Program-made: the position numbers and the translations under genes | The notes under the pieces: generated by a model | Seen by the model: the letters and a program-made list of their open reading frames with translations, nothing else | Database searches by the model: none | What the model was told of the DNA's origin: nothing | Part shown: piece after piece, positions 25,377 through 36,780 of the stretch | Numbering within the stretch: position 1 is the stretch's first letter | Layout: each line of letters starts with the position of its first letter | Source: Prorocentrum cordatum | Taxonomy: Eukaryota; Sar; Dinophyceae; Prorocentrales; Prorocentraceae | DNA: 64,000 nt | NCBI GenBank assembly: GCA_963575745.1 | Contig: CAUYUJ010015263.1 | Coordinates: 280,044-344,043 of the forward strand | Reading direction: 5' to 3'

Positions 25377-27379
25377 GTAGAAACTCCGGCGACCCGGCAA
25401 CTGGTCCGGGAGAGCTTCCCGCAATCTTCCACGCGTGCCTGCATGCGCGCAGGCACGCATAGAAGCGTTTCTGGCAGCGCTTCCGCAGCGCGAGCCCCCC
25501 GGGCCATAACCCACTACACGTGAGAAAAAACTGGTTTCTCAAAATGAACTGGGAATCGGCGGTGAACCGTCAACCGGCTTACCGCCGGGACCCTCGTAGA
25601 GCTCTGCATAGACCACGTCGGTTCTGAGATCACAGCAGAAAAAAGCTTCTGCATACTAGCTCCAAACATAAAGACATCTTTGTTTCGGTCGTACAGAATG
25701 GTGGTTCCCCCGAGTCGTTTGATCGAATAATGCAGCTAGGGCCCTGAGAATTGCACGATCGAAAGCGCCATGATTCACTCCATAAAATAAAATTCGAATT
25801 GCAAAATTAATTTCAAAATCTCTCGCCATCTTCGAAAAACCGACCCCAGGGCACCACATTGTCCGCCCGGGCCGGGTTGGCCAACTAGTCACCCAGCGCC
25901 GAGATTCCTCTGGCTCTCATCGATGTCGAAGAGCTCTACGAGATATTGTTAAATATCTTTGAAATCTTAGGAAGAAACGATCCAAAGTCATCACTTTGTC
26001 CCTAAGGTCGGGTCGACGAACTAGCTTCCCGCGCCGGGATTTCTCAAGCTCATCGTACCGAAGAGCTCTACGAGGCACGTGGAGGGGCACCACCACCGCC
26101 CGGCTTACTTGGTGGCATCCAAAACCTGGAGAGCATAGAGCAAACTGGCGCCGGCGGTGAACCGTGAACCTAGTCACTGCCGGGTACCTCGTAGAGCTCC
26201 TTTGACGCGTAAGAGTGCCCAGAATCGAATCAAAGAACTTCGCAGTAGATTTTCTTAAAAAGTTTAATTTCAAATTGTTATGGTAATCCGAGGTCAGGCT
26301 CGTGGCATCGCTCAGACGTCGACGGAATGAGCTAAGAATTGCAGAGACAACTTCTCTGATCCAAAGCTTCGCTCTGCGCAAGTATCAGCCCAAACAAATG
26401 GTTAGAGCTGCAAAATCGGCTGAGCCAGACCGCGAATGGTATGATTGCGTTCCTCTTATCAATTTCGCGAACTAGCTCCACCCTCTCGCCGAATTCATCT
26501 AGCTTATGAGAGCTCTACGAGATAAACACCGGAAAGTTTTCCAGGGAGGCCGTGCAACTGGGCGCCGGCGGTGAACTGTCGACCTGGTCACCGCCGGAAA
26601 CCGTACGCTCTCGCACAGCTCTTCTGGCTTTCTCGAAAGCCCTAGTGCAGGGCTCGGGAAGCACTGCCAGAGACGCTTCAATGCGTGCATGCAAGCGTAC
26701 GGGGCTCACGTGGAAGCTTGCGGGAACGCTCTTCCGGACGCGCTGCCGGGCCGAACGAACCGCTGCGGAAATTCTGGACCGGCGAAGATGGGCTGCTGGC
26801 GGGCACCACCAACGACCGGCTTCTTATCTTAAACCCTCTAGCTATCAGCGAGCTCTGGGAATCTTAAACCACTTGTAAGCGTCCACAACCCGGATAGCGA
26901 GGCAAGGCGCGGAGCGCAGAGCGCTCCAAAGCGGCGCACGGCGACCTCTGCCAGGCCGCCTGGAACGATGCGTGGGGCGCTGGACACCTCGCAGGCGACG
27001 CCTGCGAGGGCGTCTTTTACGACACGCGGGGCTCTGTGAAACCTACCACGACACCTCTGCCTAGGAGCCTGCGAGCACTGGCGAAGCTCTGCCGAAGCTC
27101 GGCCGAAGCGCTTCGCGCACCCTTGAGCCACGCGTATTGGGAAACGCTAGGAAGCCACGCTCCCGGACCCGCTGCAACCTCCGGCAACTCGCTGCGAGGA
27201 TCGTGGACCGGCAGAAGTGGGCGTGTCCCCCTCACCACCCACCTCCGGCCTCTTCTCTGAAACCCTTAGCTCTCCAAGGAGCTATCCGGGAATTTAGCTC
27301 TCAGCGAGCTCTTCGGGAATGAGCTCTGCGAGGTGCGGTGATCAGGTTGACAGTTCCCCGCCGGCGCCAGTTCCTCTGG
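25377..27379. repeat. Mosaic of diverged modules
   Basis: Contains hairpins at 25,557, 26,151 and 26,565, an inverted hairpin near 27,341-27,365, a module with a distinct sequence around 25,600-25,900 that recurs at about 36,060-36,340, and partial GC-rich units at 26,600-26,870 and 27,080-27,300. Short ORFs are repeat text only. Confidence 0.7.
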
Positions 27380-28482
27380 CTCATCGATGCCGAAGAGCTT
27401 TACGAGGTAAGGGACCCCAAAGGTTTACCTGGAGAGCTCTGGGAAGCTCCCCTGCGGCGCTTCCGAAGCGCTGGCAGAAACGTCTCCATACGTGCCCGCA
27501 CGCGTGCAGACACGCGTGGAAGCATGCCGGAAGCTCTCCCGGACCAGTTGCCGACTCAAAAAAGCCGTTGCGAGGATCGTGGAGCGACGGAAAGGAGCTC
27601 CTGGCAAGCACCACCACCGTCCGGCTTCTAATCTTAAACCCTTTAGCTTTCAGCGAGCTCTCCGGGAAAAATCTGGAGAGCGAAGAGACCCTTTGGGGAC
27701 GAAGCATCTGTCCTGAAGAGCTGCGGGAAGCCCCCCTGCAGCGCTGCCGAAGCGCTGGCAGAAACGCTTCCATGCGTGCCTGTACGCGTGCAGGCACGCG
27801 TGGAAGCTTGCCGGATCCTCCTCTGGACCAGTTGCCGGCTCAAAAATGCCGCTGCGAGGATCGTGGAGCGACGGAAAGGAGCTCCTGGCGGGCACCACCA
27901 CCGTCTGGCTTCTAATCTTAAACCCTTTAGCTCTCAGCGAGCTCTCCGGGAACTTGGTAGCGTCGAAAACCTGCAGAGCGAAGAGACCGTCGGGAAGGGA
28001 AAATCTTTTCTCGCGAGCGCTGGGGAGCTCCCTGCAGAGCTTTCGAAGCGCTGCCAGGAACGCTTCCACGCGTGCCTGCACGCGTGCAGGCACACGTGGA
28101 CAGCGCCCCCGAACCAGCTGCCGGCTCGCTGGAGTTTCTGCGAGGCCTGTGGACCGCCGTGGAGGAGCTCCTGGCGGGCACCACCACCGTCGGGCTTCTA
28201 ATATTAAACCCTTTAGCTCTCAGCGAGCTCTGAAAAACACGGAGAGCAAATGGCGACGAACACACCTGCAGCGCTGCTGCGGCGCTGCCAGAATCGCTTC
28301 CACGCGTGCCTGCACGCGTGCAGACACGCGTGGAAGCTTGCCGGAAGCTCTCCCGGACCCGTTGCCCGGCCGGGCGAGTCGCTGCGGGGAACGTGGAGCG
28401 CCGCGGAGGAGCCCCTGGCGGGCACCACCACCGCCCGGCTTCTAATCTCAAGCCCTTTAGCTCTCAGCGAGCTCTCCGGGAA
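27380..28482. repeat. GC-rich ~284 bp tandem unit, four copies
   Basis: Four copies end at the phrase ctcagcgagctctccggga or a close variant, at about 27,667, 27,951, 28,234 and 28,482. Each contains cgggcaccaccaccg, the agcgctgcca/agaa(a/t)cgct phrase and a long near-palindrome around acgcgtgcctgcacgcgtgc. ORFs of 100-200 codons across the array repeat the same text in alternating frames, so they are not called as genes. Confidence 0.9.
28296..28337. repeat. 42 bp near-perfect palindrome
   Basis: The arms gcttccacgcgtgcctg and the reverse complement of cagacacgcgtggaagc differ at one of 21 pairs, with no spacer. Related palindromes lie at 27,487-27,530, 27,766-27,807, 28,062-28,103 and 28,657-28,700. 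Shorter versions are at 2860-2875 and near 25,430. Confidence 0.9.
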
Positions 28483-28511
28483 AAATACTAGAGCTCAAAC
28501 GAATTGAGGAA

Positions 28512-28870
28512 TTTCCCGGAGAGCTCTCTGAGAGCTATAGGGCTTCTTATTAGAAGCTGGTCGGTGGTGGTGCCCGCCAGCAGCCCATCTTTGCCGCTCC
28601 AGAATCCTTGCAGCAGTTCGTTTGGGGTCGCAGCGGGTCCGGGAGCGTTTCCGCCGCGCGTCCACGCGTGCCTGCACGCGTGCAGGCATGCATGGACGCG
28701 TGTCAGGCAGCAATTTCGAAGCGCTTCGGACGTGCCTGCACGATTGCAGGCACGCATGGGGGCGTGCCTGGCAGTTTCGAAGCGCGTCAGGGGGGCCCGC
28801 CAGAGCTTTCGAGAAAATATTTCCCGTCTCCTAGGGTTTCTTCGCTCTCCAGGCTTTGGACGCTAACAAG
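28512..28870 (-). repeat. Inverted GC-rich unit
   Basis: The sequence is the reverse complement of the 27,380-28,482 unit: ggtggtggtgcccgccag and cagcccatct are reversed forms of phrases at 26,790 and 27,900. It creates a head-to-head junction with the tandem array near 28,500. No gene is seen. Confidence 0.8.
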
Positions 28871-31458
28871 TTCGAGAACAAAATTTTCGACCGACCAAAA
28901 GCCAGCAAGAGGTCCTTCGAGATTTTCTTGCCAACTAGCTGTCCAGCGCCCCGGAATTACTCTTAAGCTTCCAGCAATAACTTGGTGAGGGAAGCTCTAC
29001 AAGCTACTGGGCGCCGGCGGTGAACCGTCGACCTTCCTTACCGCCGGGGGACTCGCAGAGCTTCCTGACAATATATAGCGTGAGTAAAAAAGCAGAGAAC
29101 GAATAGTTTTTCAGCCCAAGCGATTTCAGACCTCTCGATGCAACAGCCGAACGCCCCGGATGCTTGTGGATTATTTCCTTTGCGAGCTCTGTAGCTCTTC
29201 TACAGCCCGAGTTACGTGCGTAAATCGACAGCACGTCTCAAGATGACTCCAACGAAACGAATAGTTTAGGAACCCAGCTCGAGTATCAAACCAAGTTCAG
29301 ACCTCTGAATGCGACAGGCCGACGCGTCTGATGTCTGCGAATCGACTCCTGTAATCACCAGCCCTACAGCCCGAGTTAAGTGCAGAAAACCGGCAGCATC
29401 TCTCAGGATGAGCTTCGCGGACCTAGTTTGGGCAGCAGACCGAGTTCCCAGCTCTGGATTCGACAGGCGGACGCGCCTGATGTCTTCAACGATTCCTGTG
29501 ACCACCAGCACTGTAGCCCCCCCCCCCCAGCCTGCAGAAAACCGAGAGCACTTCTCAGGATGACTCGAACAATACGAAAAGTTTCGCGATTCTAGATCGG
29601 GCAGCAGACCGAGTTCAGAGCTTTGGATTCTACATACAAATGCGACTCGTGATTCTGAAGCGGTTTCTGTAAGTATCAGCTCTATAGCTGCCCTATAGCT
29701 CGAGTTGAGTACAAAAAAGCGAGAGCGCCTGTCAAGGTGACACGAATAATACGAGTGGATTTGCGGACCTAGCTCGGCTAGCAGACCGAGTTCAGACCTC
29801 TAGATTCATCAGGCGAACGCGCCTCATCATTCTGAATCGATTAGCTGTGTTTACCAGCTCTGTAGATGTCGCAAAGCTCGAATTGTGTGCAGAAAATCGT
29901 CATCGCGTGTCAAGATCATTTGAAACGGCCAATCCCGCCTGCCTGCTTTTCGACAGTAAAAAGTATCCGATCGAGCTGAGATCAAGATGGCGAGCGGGAA
30001 TAAGATCAACGATCATGGGAAAGAATATTAGAGCTCAAAGGAATTGGGGAATTTCGAGAACAAAATTTTCAACCGACCACAAGTCAAGTTCTGTCGAGAT
30101 TTTTCTTGCCAACTATCTCTCCGGCGCCCCGAAATTACTCTTAAGCTTCCAGCAATAGCTTGATGAGGGAAGCTCTACGAGCTACTTGGTAGCTTCCATC
30201 TTCTAGCGTCAACTTGGTAGCGTCCACTTGTAAGCGTCCACTTGTAAGCGTCCAAAACCCGAATAGCGGAGCCAAGCGCGGAACGCCGCACTGGAACCGG
30301 CGGTTAACCGTCAACCAAGTTACCTCGTAGCGCTCCGGGCACCTCGTAGCGCTCTCTTCTTACACAGCGCTCCTCCGAACACGTGAAGGAAGCTTCTCAA
30401 GCGAGAGCCAAAAAATTCGACAAATGACGAGTTTTCGGTTTTCATACAGTGGGTTCCTCCAAGTGTTTTGATAGTAATACTGGACCTAGAGCCATAAAAA
30501 ATTAACCAGCAGGTGCGTCGTAGCTTGTTACAGGGAATAAAAATCTCACTTCTACAAACGAACTTTAAAATTTTGTTTAAAATGAAAAACACCGACCCCA
30601 GGTTACCACATTCTCTCTTTTCGTTGGGCTGGCCAACTAGTTCCACCCTGCGCCCGAACTGGCGCCGGCGGTGAACCGTCAACCTGGTCACCGCCGGGAA
30701 CCTCGTAGAGCTCCTAACACGCGTGAGAGCGCTCACTACCAAAAGAGAGGGCTTCTGGAAGGAATTGGGAAATCAAAAGACATGATTTTTTCATGTCGAG
30801 ATAGAGTTGGTTTCGCCAAGTGTTTCGATAGTAAAAGTGCATGTACAGAGCTCATATCAAGATGCTGAGGCCCTTATGATCGTCTACAGGTGCGAAAAAT
30901 CTGCTTTCTCAAAATGAATGGTCAAATATCTTTCGAAAAAATCGCAAAACCACCCAAAAGTTGTCACACCCTCGCGCCCGAATCCTCTAGCTCATCGATG
31001 CCGAAGAGCTCTACGAGATAGTCCTCTCTTTTCGTTGGGCTGGCCAACTAGTTCCACCCTGCGCCCGAATTCCTCTTAGCTCTTTGCCGAAGAGCTCTAC
31101 GAGGTACGGGGACCTGTGACAGGCCGCCGGAAACTGGCGCCGGCTCACCGCCGGGAACATCGTAGAGCTCCTCTTACAAGTAAGAGTGCAGAGAATCGAC
31201 AGATTTTTCGAAAATCTTGAAATTCGATTTTTTCATGTTCATATTCGCTCAGTTCCCGGAAGTCAGCTCATGCAAAAATGCATCGAGAGAGCTGAGCTGC
31301 TGTCAGAGAGGAGTTCATATGCGAATGCTCGGCGTAAAAATCTGCTTTTTCAAAATAAATGGTCAAATATCTTTCAAATTTTTGCAAAACCGCCCAAAAG
31401 TTGTCACATTGTCCGTTCTGATCGGGTCGACCAACTGGGAACCGGCGGTGAACCGTCA
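28871..31458. repeat. Mosaic of hairpin-headed modules
   Basis: Hairpins are at 29,014, 30,297 (right arm lost), 30,665 and about 31,138 (loop deleted). A short tandem of cttgtaagcgtcca-type 14-15 mers lies at 30,181-30,255. No gene is seen. Confidence 0.75.
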
Positions 31459-31466
31459 ACCTGGTT

Positions 31467-31824
31467 TTTTTGAGTTTGAGTCAGGGCGCGGACAGCTGTG
31501 ACAGCTGAGCCCTAAGACTCCCAAACGGAGCACAGGGTAGCTGGAGAGGGCAACTCTTATCATCACACTGCCGAGCCACTGAGGCATAGGCAACGGAATA
31601 GGATGCAGGAACAAGGAAAAGGATGCAATACAACATGTGAAAATGTAAAGGTGTTGGAGAGCTCCAAGCAAGATGAAGTGAGTCAGCTGCTTGGATGAAA
31701 GATGCTACCCAAAATGTGCTCCACGGCCATACAGAGCCGTTGTGCTGCAATCATCTCACAAAACATGACAGAAGCAGAGGCATCAAGCGAGACAGCTTCC
31801 TCCGCCACCAACTGCCACCTGGTT
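31467..31824 (-). mobile_element. Second 5'-truncated poly(A) retrocopy in a hairpin loop
   Basis: About 350 bp of foreign sequence splits a hairpin whose left arm is at 31,442-31,452 and right arm at 31,823-31,832. The plus strand begins with a T run, so the insert has a minus-strand poly(A) tail preceded by a doubled CTCAAA. The flanks share acctggtt (31,459-31,466 and 31,817-31,824), an 8 bp target duplication whose last two bases overlap the T run. The minus strand opens with the end of a reading frame and then about 210 bp of untranslated DNA. It is unrelated in sequence to the insert at 3,112, except for the tail type and the insertion point. Confidence 0.7.
31683..31814 (-). pseudogene. 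C-terminal end of an unknown protein in a retrocopy
   Basis: From the truncated 5' end one frame stays open for 43 codons and stops at TGA 31,683-31,685. It contains EEAVSLDASASV and ends HILGSIFHPSS. The rest of the insert to the poly(A) tail has no matching frame and fits a 3' untranslated region. I do not recognise the family. The fragment lacks any start and cannot be functional as it stands. Confidence 0.45.
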
Positions 31825-34800
31825 ACCGCCGGGAACCTCGTAGAGCTCTTTTCATGCACGGCGGTCGTCGGGGCACATGAAGAAAGCTTCTGGAACGCAA
31901 GAGAAAAAACTCGAGAAATTACATTTTTTTTTGGGAATATCCAACGTCGGTCCCTGCAAGTCTTTTGATAGTAATATTGCAGCTACGCACCTGAAAATTT
32001 TACTCGCAGACGCGGCATAACCCACTACACGTGAGAAAAATACCGGTTCTCGAAATGAATTGTCGAATCGATTTCGAATATTAACAAAATCGACCCAAAG
32101 TCATCACATTGTCTCTTTTGGTCGGATCGGTCAACTAGCCCCACCCCGCGCCGGAATTCCTCTAGCTCATCGATGCCGAAGAGCTCTACGAGGTACTAGC
32201 TCCACCCCGCGCCGGAATTCCTCTAGCTCATCGCTGCCGAAGAGCTCTACGAGGCACGATGCGCGGGACGCTGGAAACCTCGCAGGAGACGCTTGCAGGG
32301 GCGCCGTTGCTGCGAGAATCGTGGACCAGCGGAGGTGGGCGTGTACTCCTCATCAGCCAAAGCCGGCTTCTTATCTGAAACCCTCAGCTTTCCAAGGAGC
32401 TATCCGGGAAAAACCCAGATAGTGAAGCCAAGCGCGGAACGCCGCATTCGCGCACCCTGGAGCCACGCGTATTGGCAAACGCTAGGAAGCCACGCTTCCG
32501 GACACGCTGCAAGCCCGGCGAGCCGCTGCGGGGAACGTAGACCGCCGTGGAGGAGCTCCTGGCGGGCACCACCCACCTCCGGCTTCTTCTCTGAAACCCT
32601 TAGCTCTTCAAGGAGCTATCCGGGAAAAACCCGGAGAGCAACGGGCGAACACGCCAGAACTGGGCGCCAGCGGTAAACCGTCAACCTTTGTTACCGCCGG
32701 GGGACTCGTAGAGCTTCCTGACAACATATACTGTCGGAAAAAACTACAGAGAACGAATAGTTTTTGAGCCCAACTCGAGTATCAGACCGAGTTCAGACCT
32801 CTGAATGCGACAAATCGATTCCTCTGATTACCCGCCCTGCAGCCTCCCTACAGCCCGAATTAAGTGCAGAACGCCGACAGTAGCTCTGAAGATGACTGGA
32901 AGAATGCGAACAGTTTCGTGATTCTGGATCGCGCAACAGACTGAGTTCAGAGCTCTGGATTCAACAGGCGAACGCGCCTGATGATTCTGAGTGCGATAGG
33001 TGTGCTTACGAGCACTGTAGCTGCCCTGCAGCTCGAGTTAAGTAGAAAATGCCGAGAACACGTATCAAGTGGACTCGAATAATACGAATAGGTTTGCGGA
33101 CCTAGCTCGGCTAGCAGACCGAGTTTAGACCTATAGATTCAACAGGCGAACGCGTCTGATCATTCTGAGTGCGATACGAGTGCTTACCAGTACTGCAGCT
33201 GCCCTACAGCTCGAGTTAAGTAGAAAATACCGACAACGCGTATGAAGTTGACTCGAATAATACAAACAGGTTTGCGGACCTAGCTCGGCTGACAGACCGA
33301 GTTCAGACCTCTGGGTTCGACAGGCGAACGCGCCTGATCATTCTGCATGCATTAGCTGTGCTTACCAGCTCTTTAGCTGCCCTAGAGCTCCAGTTATGTT
33401 CAGAAAACCGACAGGGCGTATCAAGATGACTCGAAACGGCCGTTCCCGCCACAGTGCTTTTTGGCCTTCAAAGTTACCCGATCGAGCTGAGATCAAGATA
33501 GAGAGCAGGAATAAGATCGAATATCACGGGAAAAAATACTAGAGCTCAAACGAATTCTCAACTTTAGAGAACGAAATTTTCAACCGAGCAAAAGTCATCA
33601 AAAGTTCCGTCGAGATTTTTCTTGCCAACTAGCTCTCCAGCGCGCCGGAACTGGGCGCCGGCGGTAAACCGTCAACCTTTCTTACCGCCGGGAGACTCGT
33701 AGAGCTTCCTGACAATATATAATGTGGGAAAAATTTTCAGAGAACGACTAGTTTTTCAGCCAAAGCGATTATAGACCTCTCAAGGTGAATCTAAAAAAGG
33801 AACGAACAGTTTTCCAATCGAGCTCGAGTATAAAACCTAGTTCAGACCTCTGAATGCGACAGGCGGACGCGTCTGATGTCTGCGGATCGATTCCTGTGAT
33901 TACCAGCTCTGCAGCTTCCCATACAGCCTGAGTTGAGTGCATAAAACCGAGAGTACCTCTCAGGATGACTCGAAAAATACAACAGTTTCGCAGATCTCGT
34001 TCGAGCAGCAGACCGAGTTCCGAGCTCTCGTTTCGACGAACGAACGCGCCTGATGTCTCGAAATCGATTCCTGTGACCAGCAGCACTGTAGCCCTCTCCC
34101 AGCACGATTTAAGTACAGAAAACCGAGAGCACTTCTCAAGATGACTCGAACAATACCAATAGATTCGCGAACCTAGCTCGGGGAGCAGGCCGAGTTCAGA
34201 GCTATTGATTCTAGAGACGGACGCGCCTGATAATTCTACATCGATTTCTGTGAGAATCAGCTCTGTGGCTGCCCTACAGATCGAGTTAGTACGAAATACG
34301 GGGAGCGTCTGCTATTATGATTCGAATAATACGAATAGGTTTGCGACCCTAGCTCGGCTAGCAGACCGAGTTCAGACCTCTGGATTCAACAGGCGAACGC
34401 GCCTGATCATTCTGAATGCATTAGCTGTGCTGACCAGCTCTGTAGTTGTTCTGAAGCTCGAGTTATCTTGAGAAAACCGACAGCGCGTATCAAGATGACT
34501 TGAAACGGCCGTTCCCGCCTGCCTGCTTTTTGGCCTTCAAAGTTACCCGATCGAGCTGAGATCAAGATGGCGAGCGGGAATAAGATCGAATATCATGGGA
34601 AAAAATACTAGAGCTCTAACGAATGGTCAAATTTTCAGAACAAAATTTTCAACCGACCAAAAGTCAGCAAAAGGTCCGTCGAGATTTTTCTTGCCAACTA
34701 GCTCTCCAGCTCCCCGGAATTACTCTTAAGCTTCCAGCAACTGGCGCCGGCGGTGAACCGTCAACCTGGTCACCGCCGGGAACCTCGTAGAGCTCCTAAC

Positions 34801-36780
34801 ACACGTAAGAGTGCAGAGAGTCGACACAGAATCAAAAAAATGAAGATTTTTCGAAAATCTTGACATTCGATTCTTTCGATGTTCATATTCGCTCAGTTCC
34901 CGGAAGTCAACTCATGCAAAAATGCATCGAGAGAGCTGAGCTGCTGTCAAAGAGGAGTTCATATGCCAATGCTCGGCGTAAAAATCTGCTTTTTCAAAAT
35001 AAATGGTCAAATATCTTTAAAAATTTCGCAAAACCACCTAAAAGTTGCCACATTGTCCTTCCTGGCCGGGTCGATCAACTAGCTCCACCCCGCGCCGGAA
35101 TTCATCTAGCTCATCGATAACGAAGAGATCTACGAGGTATTACTCTAAACCTTCCAGCAATAACTTGCTAAGGGAAGCTCTACGAGTTACCCTTAAGCTT
35201 CCAGCAACTAGCTTAGGGAAGCTCTACGAGTCACTCTTAGCTTCCAGCAATAACTTGCTAAGGAAAGTTCTACGAGTTACTTGACTGGGCGCCGGCGGTA
35301 AACCGTCAATCTTGGTTACGCGCCTGATGTCTTCAAATTGTTCCCAGTGATTACCAGCCACGCAGCCCCCTACAGCCCGAGTTAAGTTCAGATAACCGAC
35401 AGCAACTCGCAAGCGGCTCGAACGATACGAATGGTTTTGCGATTCTAGATCGGGCAGCAGACCGAGTTCAAAGCTCTGGATTCGACAGACAAACACAACT
35501 GACGATTCTGAATTAATGCCTGTGAATAGCAGCTCTGTACCTGTCCTACAGGAAGAGTTCAGTGCAGAAAACCGAGAGTTTGTGTCAAGATGACTCGGAT
35601 AATACGAACAGGTTTGCGGACCTAGCTCGGCTAGCAGACCGAGTTCAGACCTCTGGATTCGACAGGCGAACGCGCCTGATCATCGGGCATGCATTAGCTG
35701 TGCTTACCAGCTCTGTAGCTGCTCTAGAGCCCGAGTTATTTTCAGAAAACCGTCAGCGCGTATTGAGATGACTCGAAACGGCCGATCCCGCCACAGTGCT
35801 TTCGATAGTAATGTTCACCCGATCGAGCTGAGATCAAGATGGCGAGATCACGGGAAAAAAATACTAGAGCTCTAACGAATTGTCAAATTTCGAGAACAAA
35901 ATTTTCAACCTACCAAAAGTTGTCAAAAGTTCCGTCGAAATGCGTCTTGCCAACTAGCTCTGGGACGCGCTGGAATTACTCTTAGCTTCCAGGAATAACT
36001 TGCTAAGGGAAGCTCTACGAGTTACTGGGATCCAGCGGTAAACCGTCAATCAGGTTACCGCCAGGACCCTCGTAGAGCTCTGAATAGACAAGTCAGATTC
36101 GAGATAACAGAAACACGCTTCTTAACCAGCCCCCGAAAGGAAAGAATCTCGTGTTCGGTTGCAGACAATATTGGTTTCCCGTAGTCGTTCGATCGATATA
36201 ATGCAGCAAGAGCCCTCGATTGCATCAAAAGCGCCATCATTCACTGCATAGAATAAAAATTCGAATTCCGAAAATGAATTTGAAAATCTCTCGCTATCTT
36301 CCAAAAACCGACCCGAGGTTGCCAGATTGGTCCGGGCCGGGTTAGCCAACTAGCTGCACCCCGTCCCGGAATTCCTCGGCTCATCGATGCCGAAGAGCTC
36401 TACGAGGTACTGGAACTGACGGTAAACCGTCAACCTGGAAACTGCTGGGAACCTCGTAGAGCTCTTTTCTTACAAAGCGATCGTCGGAACACATGAAGAA
36501 AGCTTCTGAGGCAAAAAACTCGAAAAATCACGTTTTTCTGCGTTTGTAGAACCTCGGTTCCTCCAAATGCTTTGATAGTAATACTGCACCTATGGCCTAA
36601 TAATTTACTGTCGGACGCTCCATATCTCACTACAGGTGCAAAAAATCTGGTTTCTTAAATAAATTGTCAAATATCTTTCAAATATTCGAAGAAACACCCA
36701 AAAGTTATCACATTGTCCGCCATGGCCAGCTAGCTCCGCCCTGCGCCAGAACTTGTAAGCGTCCACTTGGTAGCGTCCAA
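31825..36780. repeat. Mosaic of hairpin-headed modules
   Basis: Hairpins are at 32,667, 33,658, 34,747, 35,291 (right arm lost), 36,031 and about 36,420. A 61 bp pair lies at 32,135/32,196, and partial GC-rich units occur at 32,260-32,630. Short repeats of gcttccagcaataacttgctaa lie at 35,140-35,280. No gene is seen. Confidence 0.8.

Noticed and set aside
27319-27915. ORFs of 100-200 codons in the GC-rich tandem array
   Set aside because: The same peptide text appears in alternating frames in each 284 bp unit, with no domain.
10490-34000. Hairpin modules as Helitron 3' ends
   Set aside because: A Helitron end needs the hairpin shortly before CTRR. Here ctgg precedes the hairpin on the plus strand, and the other strand ends in CCAGT, not CTRR-T.
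1-36780. CRISPR-like array
   Set aside because: Repeated phrases are spaced irregularly, the 'spacers' are themselves repeats, and the context is eukaryotic.
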